Below the pieces are notes generated by a model. That model searched no databases, was not told where the DNA came from, and saw only the letters and a program-made list of their open reading frames with translations. Made by a program: the position numbers and the translations under genes. Positions 1 through 6,475 of a DNA stretch of 40,835 bases are shown one piece after another. Origin of the DNA: Alphaproteobacteria bacterium (GTDB lineage Bacteria > Pseudomonadota > Alphaproteobacteria > ATCC43930 > CGMCC-115725); NCBI GenBank assembly GCA_030042035.1, contig JASIAN010000167.1:1-40835 (forward strand), written 5' to 3'. Position 1 is the stretch's first letter. The number at the start of each line of letters is the position of its first letter.

Positions 1-2
1 CC

Positions 3-1109
3 GATCCGCTGCTGCTCTATTTTACCTCCGGCACGACCGCAAAACCCAAACTCGTGCTGCACAGCCATCAGAGCTATCCGGTTGGCCTGTTGACCGCGAT
101 GTACTGGATCGGCCTGCAGCCGGGCGACATCCACCTCAATATTTCCTCGCCCGGCTGGGCGAAGCACGCCTGGAGCTGCTTTTTCGCGCCGTGGAATGCC
201 GGCGCCGGAATCTTCATGCTGAACCAACCGCGCTTCCACGCGCCGGCATTGCTCGACGCGCTGGCGCGCTACCGCGTCACGACATTCTGCGCCCCACCGA
301 CCGTCTGGCGCATGCTGATCCAGGAGGACCTGAAAGCCCGCAAGGTCAGCCTGCGCGAAGTCGTCAGCGCCGGCGAACCATTGAACCCCGAGGTCATCGA
401 GCAGGTGCGCGCCGCCTGGGGCCTGACGATCCGCGACGGTTATGGCCAGACCGAGACGACGCTGCAGATCGGCAATTTCCCGGGCCAGGCGTTAAAACCG
501 GGTGCGATGGGCCGGCCGGCGCCGGGCTACCGGGTGCGCCTCCTCGACGAAGCCGGCGTCGAGCAGGAAGAAGGCGAAATCGCGCTGGCGCTCGACCCGC
601 CGCCCTTGGGCCTCATGCAGGGCTATCAGCAGGACGACGGCGGCGTGCAGCCGCTCGCCGGCTCGGTTTATCGCACCGGCGATGTCGCGCTGCGCGACAC
701 GCAAGGGCATTTCACCTATGTCGGCCGCGCCGATGATGTGTTCAAATCCTCCGACTACCGGATCAGCCCGTTCGAACTGGAAAGCGCGCTGATCGAGCAC
801 CCGGCGGTCGCCGAGGCTGCCGTCGTGCCGTCGCCCGACCCGCGCCGCACGATCGTGCCCAAGGCGTTCATCGCGCTGGCGCAGGGGCACGCGCCCGACG
901 GCGCCACGGCATTGGCGATCTTCCGCCACCTGCGCGAACACCTGGCACCGTTCAAGCGCGTGCGCCGATTGGAATTCGCCGATCTGCCAAAGACGATCTC
1001 CGGCAAGATCCGCCGCGTCGAATTGCGCGCCGGTGAAGCCGAGCGCCGCCGCGCCGGCACGCGCAGCACCGCCGAATTCTGGGAAGACGATTTTCCGGAG
1101 CTGCGCTGA
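3..1109 (+). CDS. AMP-dependent acyl-CoA synthetase, 5' end outside window
   Basis: The enzyme activates a carboxylic acid with ATP to an acyl-adenylate and transfers it to CoA. The reading frame is open from the first bases, and the first visible residues are the adenylate-forming P-loop LYFTSGTTAKPK, so the true start lies upstream and roughly the first third is missing. A GTG at 54 sits inside this motif and is not the start. Further family motifs in order are SSPGWAKHAWSC, YGQTET, YRTGDVALRD, GRADDVFKSSDYRISPFELE and the C-terminal PKTISGKIRR with the catalytic lysine. SSPGWAKHAW points to the medium-chain (ACSM-like) or acetyl-CoA synthetase branch rather than long-chain enzymes; the substrate cannot be read from sequence. 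The protein ends EFWEDDFPELR, and a degraded copy of this 3' end lies about 330 bp downstream. Confidence 0.93.
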   Translation, partial: DPLLLYFTSGTTAKPKLVLHSHQSYPVGLLTAMYWIGLQPGDIHLNISSPGWAKHAWSCFFAPWNAGAGIFMLNQPRFHAPALLDALARYRVTTFCAPPTVWRMLIQEDLKARKVSLREVVSAGEPLNPEVIEQVRAAWGLTIRDGYGQTETTLQIGNFPGQALKPGAMGRPAPGYRVRLLDEAGVEQEEGEIALALDPPPLGLMQGYQQDDGGVQPLAGSVYRTGDVALRDTQGHFTYVGRADDVFKSSDYRISPFELESALIEHPAVAEAAVVPSPDPRRTIVPKAFIALAQGHAPDGATALAIFRHLREHLAPFKRVRRLEFADLPKTISGKIRRVELRAGEAERRRAGTRSTAEFWEDDFPELR

Positions 1110-1332
1110 CAACGCTCCCGGCACACCCGGTTATCCCGGCAGCTTTGCGCGCCGATAGCGGCTGACCATCGGTTGCCCCCGGCGCGCATTATAGCCGCGA
1201 TCGGCTTCTAACCGCGTTCGCCCGCTTATCCGCTCGCATTGTGTTCATAATTTGTTCTTGAACTTGATGGGCACGGCCCCATTTTCGAGAAACCTGACCG
1301 ACCGCCTCCGGACCCTCCGCATGCCCCGGCCG

Positions 1333-1380
1333 AAATTCCCTGCTAAATCGCGAAAAATTCCCTGTTCTGAGCGAATTTCG
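1333..1380. repeat. Spaced direct repeat AAATTCCCTG with flanking inverted arms
   Basis: AAATTCCCTG occurs at 1333-1342 and 1355-1364, a 22-bp period. The block is bracketed by CGAAATT (1331-1337) and AATTTCG (1374-1380), which are reverse complements. From memory, AATTCCCTG-rich blocks recur as dispersed intergenic repeats in alphaproteobacterial genomes; this window has no second copy that I found. Function unknown. Confidence 0.55.
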
Positions 1381-1386
1381 GAGGGC

Positions 1387-1444
1387 GCCGGCAGGCGCGG
1401 CCCGGCCGAGGTTTCGGGAAGAGGATTTCCCCGAACTGCGCTGG
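1387..1444 (+). pseudogene. Decayed copy of the acyl-CoA synthetase 3' end
   Basis: These 58 bases align with 1053-1109, the last 57 bases of the upstream acyl-CoA synthetase gene, with one indel and scattered substitutions. In the matching frame it reads PAGAARPRFREEDFPELRW against RAGTRSTAEFWEDDFPELR plus stop; the stop codon TGA has become TGG. The match does not obviously extend on either side. It may be a remnant of a tandem duplication or of a paralogous gene that was deleted. Confidence 0.5.
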
Positions 1445-1508
1445 CTGCGGGGCTGCCCAAGCGGCCGGCACGGTTGACCCGAAGGCACGACGCGCGCATG
1501 TAGCATCG

Positions 1509-3404
1509 ATGCTGCGACGGATCGAACGCCTGCTTGAGCCGACCGGCGAACCGCCTGACTTGGCGCCACCGGCGCTCGGCGAGCCCTACGCGCTGCCGCG
1601 ATTCTACTGGCACTTCATCCGCCAGGTCCCGAAGCCTTTGGCAGCGCTGTTTGTGACGGGCCTGCTGGTCGCCGTCACCGACTCGCTGATCCCGGTGTGC
1701 ATCGGCCGCGTCGTCTCCTTGGTCACGTCGCAGACGCCGGCGACGATCTGGCGCGACGCCGGCACCGAACTCTTGCTGATGGCGGCGCTGTTCCTCGCCG
1801 TCCGCCCCGTCGTGCATGTCGCGCAGATGCTCGTCGCCAACCAGATCATGACGCCGGGCCTGACGAATCTGGTGCGCTGGCAGAATCATTGGCACGTCGT
1901 GCGCCAGGGCTGGACCTTTTTTCAGAACGATTTCGCCGGCCGCATCGCCTCGCGCGTCATGCAGACGGGACCGGCGCTGCGCGAGAGCGTCGTCTTATCG
2001 ATCGTCGGCATCTGGTACATCGTCGTCTACGGGACGAGCGCAATCGGCCTGCTGTCGGCAGCCGATTGGCGGCTGGCGCTGCCGATCGTCCTGTGGTTCG
2101 CCCTTTATCTTACCGTCTTGACGCGCTTTCTGCCGCATATGCGCGAGCGGTCGCGGCGCATGTCGGAGGTGCGCTCGATCCTGACCGGCAAGATCGTCGA
2201 CAGCTATACCAACATCCTGACCGTCAAGCTCTTCGCCCGCTCCCGCGACGAGGACGAATTCGTGCGCGAGGGGGTCGACGAGCACACCGATGCGTGGCGC
2301 TCGCAGCAGCGCCTCGGCACGCTGTGGGGCCTGTCGCTGCAATTGATGAACGCGCTGTTGATCGTCGGCACCGGCGGCCTTGCGATCGGCTTGTGGCATG
2401 GCGGGCACATCGCCGTCGGCACGGTCGCGACGGCGATCCCGATGGCGTGGCAGATCAACAATATCTCCGGCTGGCTGGCGCAGCAGATCGCCACTATCTT
2501 CGACGATATCGGCCAGGTGCAGGACGGCATGCGCTCGATCGCGCAGCCGCGCCAGATGGCGGACCCGCCGGGCGCGGTTGAACTGCCGCCGGTCGCCGGC
2601 GCGATTCGCTTCGATCACGTGCATTTCGACTACGGCCGCGCGCCGCGCCGCGGCGGCGTCTTGCGCGGCCTCGATCTCGCAGTCGCGCCCGGCGAGCGTG
2701 TCGGCCTCGTTGGCCGTTCCGGCGCCGGCAAATCGACCCTCGTGCATCTGCTCTTGGGCTTCTACCGGCCGGAACAGGGCCGCATCCTGATCGACGGCCG
2801 CGACATCGCGCAGCTGACGCAGGAGAGCTTGCGCGCGCAGATCGGCATGGTGACGCAAGATACCTCGCTGTTGCACCGTTCGATCCGCGACAATATCCGC
2901 TACGGCCGCCCGGAGGCGAGCGAGGCCGAGATCGTCGATGCCGCGCGCCGCGCCCATGCGTTCGAATTCATTGAAGGGTTGGAAGATTGGCACGGCCGCC
3001 AGGGCTTCGACGCGCATGTCGGCGAGCGCGGCGTCAAACTGTCGGGCGGCCAGCGCCAGCGCGTCGCACTGGCGCGCGTGATCCTGAAAGACGCGCCGAT
3101 CCTTGTGCTTGACGAGGCGACATCGGCGCTCGATTCCGAGGTCGAAGCGGCAATCCAGGAGCAGCTCACCACATTGATGGAGGGCCGCACGGTCATCGCG
3201 ATCGCCCATCGGTTGTCGACACTCTGCCGCATGGACCGGCTCGTCGTCTTGGACCGTGGCCGCATCGTCGAGGAGGGCACGCACGAGCGCCTGCTCGCAG
3301 CGCACGGCCATTACGCCGCGTTGTGGCGGCGGCAATCGGGCGGCTTCCGCGACGATGTCGCGATCGAGCAGCACACGGCTGCGCTCGCCTCGCTGCGGGC
3401 GTGA
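1509..3404 (+). CDS. ABC transporter, fused permease and ATPase (exporter type)
   Basis: A 631-residue half-transporter expected to work as a homodimer in the inner membrane, exporting a lipid, peptide or drug-like substrate. The N-terminal part (about residues 30-340) carries hydrophobic segments typical of the type-1 exporter fold, beginning near LAALFVTGLLVAV. The C-terminal ATPase shows Walker A GRSGAGKST (about 401-409), the Q-loop in MVTQDTSLL, the signature LSGGQRQRVALAR (about 511), Walker B ILVLDEATSALDSE (about 531) and the H-loop AIAHRLSTL. The length is normal for MsbA-like half-transporters. No good ribosome binding site precedes the ATG at 1509, so the start is uncertain by a few codons. 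The next gene begins 70 bp downstream, but nothing links their functions. Substrate unknown. Confidence 0.93.
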   Translation: MLRRIERLLEPTGEPPDLAPPALGEPYALPRFYWHFIRQVPKPLAALFVTGLLVAVTDSLIPVCIGRVVSLVTSQTPATIWRDAGTELLLMAALFLAVRPVVHVAQMLVANQIMTPGLTNLVRWQNHWHVVRQGWTFFQNDFAGRIASRVMQTGPALRESVVLSIVGIWYIVVYGTSAIGLLSAADWRLALPIVLWFALYLTVLTRFLPHMRERSRRMSEVRSILTGKIVDSYTNILTVKLFARSRDEDEFVREGVDEHTDAWRSQQRLGTLWGLSLQLMNALLIVGTGGLAIGLWHGGHIAVGTVATAIPMAWQINNISGWLAQQIATIFDDIGQVQDGMRSIAQPRQMADPPGAVELPPVAGAIRFDHVHFDYGRAPRRGGVLRGLDLAVAPGERVGLVGRSGAGKSTLVHLLLGFYRPEQGRILIDGRDIAQLTQESLRAQIGMVTQDTSLLHRSIRDNIRYGRPEASEAEIVDAARRAHAFEFIEGLEDWHGRQGFDAHVGERGVKLSGGQRQRVALARVILKDAPILVLDEATSALDSEVEAAIQEQLTTLMEGRTVIAIAHRLSTLCRMDRLVVLDRGRIVEEGTHERLLAAHGHYAALWRRQSGGFRDDVAIEQHTAALASLRA

Positions 3405-3473
3405 TCGTTTGGTTTGCGGCGCGGCCGCTGCTATCGTGATCGGCGGAGAAGCGACAACCCCGGATCGGCTGCA

Positions 3474-4157
3474 ATGACGCTGATGTCTCACAATGGCCCG
3501 CCCGCCATCCTCGACGGCGACCTCGAAGTCGGCCCCGACGACTGGCAGGGCCGGGCCTTTTATTTCCTGATGAACGCACTGGTGATCCCGCGGCCGATCG
3601 GCTGGATTTCCACGCTTTCGGCGCGCGGCGTCAAAAATCTGGCGCCGTACTCGCACTTCAATCTGATGGGCAGCAACCCGTTTTACTGCGCGTTTGCCTC
3701 GACCGGCGTGAAGGACAGCCTGCGGAACCTGCGCGAAGTACCACAGTTCGTCGCCAACATCGTCAGCCTCGAGCTCTTGGAGCGGATGAACTTCACGGCG
3801 TGCGATTTCCCGCCCGAGGAAGAGGAATTTGGCTGGGCCGGGCTGACCCCGGTGCCGGCTGCGACCGTGCGCCCCTTCCGCGTCGGCGAAGCGAAGGCGC
3901 ATCTCGAATGCGAAGTCGCGCACATCCACAGCGACGGCAACGCCAACATCGTGCTGGCGCGCATCCTGCACGCGCATGTCGATCCCTCGGTCTGGCGCAA
4001 CGGCAGGGTCGATCCGAAGCTGCTCGACCCCGCCTGCCGCCTCGCCGGCTCCGGCTATGCGGCGCTCGGCGAGCTTGTCAACGTGCAGCGCCCGGAATGG
4101 ACGAATGTCAAGGGTACGCAGGGCCAAGAGGCGATGCCGCGCGAGGAGCGGCGATAG
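3474..4157 (+). CDS. Flavin reductase-like domain protein (FMN-binding)
   Basis: A 227-residue protein of the flavin reductase-like (DIM6/NTAB) family, which binds FMN and often supplies reduced flavin to partner monooxygenases, though many members have no assigned reaction. The diagnostic region is near the N terminus: PRPIGWISTLSARGVKNLAPYS followed by HFNLMGSNPFYCAFAS, and later NFTACDFPPEEEEFGWAGL. I chose the ATG at 3474 because the residues encoded upstream in the same frame are arginine-rich and unlike the family; ATG 3483 is an alternative. It is followed by a glutamine synthetase-like gene 27 bp downstream, suggesting one transcript. The FMNH2-type monooxygenase at 16.1 kb could in principle use such a partner, but they are 12 kb apart. 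Confidence 0.87.
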   Translation: MTLMSHNGPPAILDGDLEVGPDDWQGRAFYFLMNALVIPRPIGWISTLSARGVKNLAPYSHFNLMGSNPFYCAFASTGVKDSLRNLREVPQFVANIVSLELLERMNFTACDFPPEEEEFGWAGLTPVPAATVRPFRVGEAKAHLECEVAHIHSDGNANIVLARILHAHVDPSVWRNGRVDPKLLDPACRLAGSGYAALGELVNVQRPEWTNVKGTQGQEAMPREERR

Positions 4158-4184
4158 CGGCGGCGCCAAGCGGGTCAGAATGCC

Positions 4185-5501
4185 GTGATCAGCGAACCGC
4201 TCGTCTTTATCGGCACCTGCGATCTGGCGGGGCTGGTGCGCGGCAAGGGGTTTCCGGCGGCCGACTTGCCGGCGCGGCTGACAAAAGGCATCGGCCTCAC
4301 GCACAGCAACATCATGATGTCGCCGCAGGGGCCGATCTACGACACGCCATTCGGCACGTTGGGCGACCTGATGCTGGCGCCCGACGAGAGCACGAAGGTC
4401 GAGGTCGATTTCCAGGACGGCGCCGCCGCCGAGCGCTTCTATCTCGGCGACATCCTGACGACCGACGGCGCGGTGTGGGAATGCTGCCCGCGCGACTTCC
4501 TGCGCCGCGCCCTGGCGGCGCTCGACCAGGCAACCGGACAGCGCGGCATTGCCCTCCTCGCCGCGTTCGAGCAGGAATTTGCCTATACCGGCGCCGAGCC
4601 CCGGCCGGGCGCGACCTACGCGCTTGACGCTTGGCGCCGCCAGGGGAGCTTCGGCGAAATCTACATGGCGGCGCTGCGCGCGGCCGGCGTCGCGCCGGAC
4701 AGCTTTCTGCCGGAATACGGGAGTTGCCAGTATGAGGTGACGCTGGCGCCCGAGCGCGGCCTGCGCGCCGCCGACGCGGCGGTCATCCAGCGCGAGATGG
4801 CTCGCGCGACGGCGCACCGCCTGGGCCATCGCGCAATCTTTGCGCCAATTCTCGATCCCGCCGGCATCGGCAACGGCACGCACATCCATTTCAGCCTGCG
4901 CGACGGCGACGACGCGCCGGTCATGTACGATGCCGCCCGCCCCTACCGCCTGTCGGCCCTCGGCGAGCAGTTTGTCGCGGGCGTACTGCACCACCTGCCG
5001 GCGCTGGCCGCGGTCACCGCGCCGTCGCCGGTCTCCTATATCCGGCTGCGGCCCAACCGCTGGGCGCCGACCTGGGCCAATGTCGGCGTGCAGGACCGCG
5101 GCGCGGCGATCCGCATCTGTCCTATTTTCGGCCATGACGCTGCGGCGCAGCAATTCAATGTCGAGTACCGTGTCGCCGATGCTGCGGCGAGCCCGTACCT
5201 GGCGCTCGGGGCGCTTATCTGGGCAGGCGCCGACGGCATCCGCAACCGCCGCGCGCTGCCGCCGATGCCGGTCAAGAGCTTCTGGGACATGAGCGACGAC
5301 GAACGCGCGGCGGCGGGTGGGCGCGGCCTGCCGCGCTCGCTGGCCGAGGCGCTCGATCTCCTGGCGGCCAGCGATGCGGCGCGCGAATGGTTTGGCGCCG
5401 CCTTTCTTCATGTCTACCTGCGCTTCAAACGCGCCGAACTGAACGCGGTCGAGGGGCTGAGCGAAGCCGATCTGTGCGCCCGCTACGCCGAGATTTATTG
5501 A
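4185..5501 (+). CDS. Glutamine synthetase-family ligase
   Basis: A 438-residue ATP-dependent amide ligase of the glutamine synthetase superfamily. Catalytic-core signatures are visible: the EQE metal-binding pair in AAFEQEFAY, YGSCQYEVTLAP, GNGTHIHFSL (ATP/metal histidine), RLRPNRWAPTWANVG followed by RGAAIR, and NVEYRVADAAASPYLALGA. Relatives include gamma-glutamylpolyamine synthetases (PuuA) and other gamma-glutamyl ligases, so ammonia need not be the acceptor; it is unlikely to be the housekeeping GlnA because the tail lacks the classical GlnA adenylylation-site region. The start is GTG 4185; the ATG at 4180 is closed after one codon. The next gene starts on the last base of its stop codon (TGATG), so it is probably translationally coupled to an N-formylglutamate amidohydrolase. 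Confidence 0.9.
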   Translation: MISEPLVFIGTCDLAGLVRGKGFPAADLPARLTKGIGLTHSNIMMSPQGPIYDTPFGTLGDLMLAPDESTKVEVDFQDGAAAERFYLGDILTTDGAVWECCPRDFLRRALAALDQATGQRGIALLAAFEQEFAYTGAEPRPGATYALDAWRRQGSFGEIYMAALRAAGVAPDSFLPEYGSCQYEVTLAPERGLRAADAAVIQREMARATAHRLGHRAIFAPILDPAGIGNGTHIHFSLRDGDDAPVMYDAARPYRLSALGEQFVAGVLHHLPALAAVTAPSPVSYIRLRPNRWAPTWANVGVQDRGAAIRICPIFGHDAAAQQFNVEYRVADAAASPYLALGALIWAGADGIRNRRALPPMPVKSFWDMSDDERAAAGGRGLPRSLAEALDLLAASDAAREWFGAAFLHVYLRFKRAELNAVEGLSEADLCARYAEIY

Positions 5502-6298
5502 TGCCGGCGTGCGCACCGTCGCTGCTCGGGCCGGACGATCCGCCGCCGGTGCGCGTGCTCCACCCGGACGGCGGCTCTGACTTTCTGCTGACCGCAGACC
5601 ACGCCGGCTGCGCGATCCCCAAAAGGCTGGGCGATCTCGGTCTGCCGGAGGCCGAGCGGGCGCGCCACATCGCGTGGGACATCGGCATCGCCGGCGTCAC
5701 CGAGCGGCTGTCCGAACGGCTCGACGCGACCGCCGTGCTGCAGACTTATTCGCGGCTCGTCATCGATTGCAACCGGCGGCCGGAATGGCCGAGCGCGATC
5801 CCGCTCATCAGCGAGCTGACGAGGGTGCCCGGTAACGCGGGCCTGACGGCGGTAGAGCGCGAGGCGCGCCGCCGCGCGATCTTTGTCCCCTATCACGACC
5901 GCATCGCCGCTCTGATCGACCGCCGCGCCGCTGCCGGCCGGCGCACGGTGCTGGCCGCGATGCATTCCTTTACGCCGGTGTTCAAGGGCGATGTGCGCCG
6001 GGTTGAGGTCGGTGTGCTGTACAACGCCGCCGGCCGCGATCTCCTCCTGCCGCACATCATGCTCGATCTGCTGCGGGCGGAGCGCGACCTCGCGGTCGGC
6101 GACAACGAGCCCTACGCGATCACGTCCAACAGCGACTATACTGTGCCGGTGCACGGCGAGGGGCGGAGCCTTGCGCATGTCGAGATCGAGATTCGCCAGG
6201 ACCTGCTCGGCGACGCACATGGCCAGGCCGCCTGGGCGGAGCGTCTGGCGCGCCTGTTGCCGCTGGCCGACCTCCGGCTGCGCGCGGCCTCTGGATGA
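5501..6298 (+). CDS. N-formylglutamate amidohydrolase family protein
   Basis: A 265-residue zinc-type amidohydrolase of the N-formylglutamate deformylase family (HutG-like), which releases formate or a related acyl group from an N-acylated glutamate. Family landmarks are LLTADHAGCAIP near residue 25, HIAWDIGIAGV, YSRLVIDCNRRPEWPSAIP and AMHSFTPVFKG, followed by EPYAITSNSDYTVPVHGE. The ATG at 5501 overlaps the stop of the preceding ligase gene; an upstream in-frame start would overlap that gene by about 115 bp and encode arginine-rich filler. No other hut genes are present, so classical histidine degradation is not indicated. The tight pairing with a gamma-glutamyl-type ligase suggests a glutamylated or formylated intermediate in one short pathway (inference). 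Confidence 0.88.
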   Translation: MPACAPSLLGPDDPPPVRVLHPDGGSDFLLTADHAGCAIPKRLGDLGLPEAERARHIAWDIGIAGVTERLSERLDATAVLQTYSRLVIDCNRRPEWPSAIPLISELTRVPGNAGLTAVEREARRRAIFVPYHDRIAALIDRRAAAGRRTVLAAMHSFTPVFKGDVRRVEVGVLYNAAGRDLLLPHIMLDLLRAERDLAVGDNEPYAITSNSDYTVPVHGEGRSLAHVEIEIRQDLLGDAHGQAAWAERLARLLPLADLRLRAASG

Positions 6299-6307
6299 CC
6301 CTGCGCC

Positions 6308-6336
6308 GTGCGGCGCGGCGCTTTGCGCCGCGGCAC
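6308..6336. other. GC-rich stem-loop after the amidohydrolase gene
   Basis: CGGCGC-TTT-GCGCCG forms a 6-bp stem, closed further out by GTGC/GCAC across a small asymmetry. It begins 10 bp after the stop codon at 6298. No T-tract follows, so it is not a classical intrinsic terminator, but it could stabilise the 3' end or pause transcription before the ccm genes. Confidence 0.4.
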
Positions 6337-6348
6337 CGGCGGGCGTGA

Positions 6349-6405
6349 TATATTGCCGCCGCGGCCGAAAGCGGCCCTTGTGTGCCTGCTGGCGGCAGCG
6401 ATACT
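6349..6405 (+). promoter_or_regulatory. Candidate promoters for the ccm operon
   Basis: Two candidates lie in the 177-bp gap before ccmF. TATATTGCC at 6349-6357 is also found 29 bp upstream of trxB (26543-26551). TTGTGT at 6378-6383 and GATACT at 6400-6405, separated by 16 bp, form a plausible sigma-70-type pair. Neither is strong, and alphaproteobacterial promoters are hard to call by eye. Confidence 0.3.
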
Positions 6406-6475
6406 GCAGAGCCGCAAAGAACGTCGCATTGCGGCGCGGCGCAAACCGCGCTTCTGCATACGGACGGATGGCGCC

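Larger units (their letters stand above)
1110..1508. other. 399-bp intergenic stretch with repeats, no convincing gene
   Basis: This gap separates the acyl-CoA synthetase gene from the ABC exporter gene. It holds two spaced copies of AAATTCCCTG and a 58-bp degraded copy of the end of the upstream gene, both listed separately. An 83-codon open frame at 1252-1503 has no recognisable domain and runs through both repeats, so it is not called. The first part (1110-1250) shows no gene; its AT-richer patch around 1235-1265 is the only obvious place for a promoter, but no clear -35/-10 pair was found. Confidence 0.6.

Noticed and set aside
1252-1503. An 83-codon plus-strand frame before the ABC exporter
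   Set aside because: It runs through two repeats, has no ribosome binding site or family resemblance, and ends at a chance stop.
1995-5516. A 1173-codon open frame on the minus strand spanning three plus-strand genes
   Set aside because: It is the mirror of well-supported genes in GC-rich DNA, where stop codons are rare in one antisense frame. The translation is Arg/Asp/Ala-rich with no domain, and it crosses gene borders.
6308-6336. Intrinsic terminator after the amidohydrolase gene
   Set aside because: The stem is good but no T-tract follows, so it is listed only as a stem-loop.
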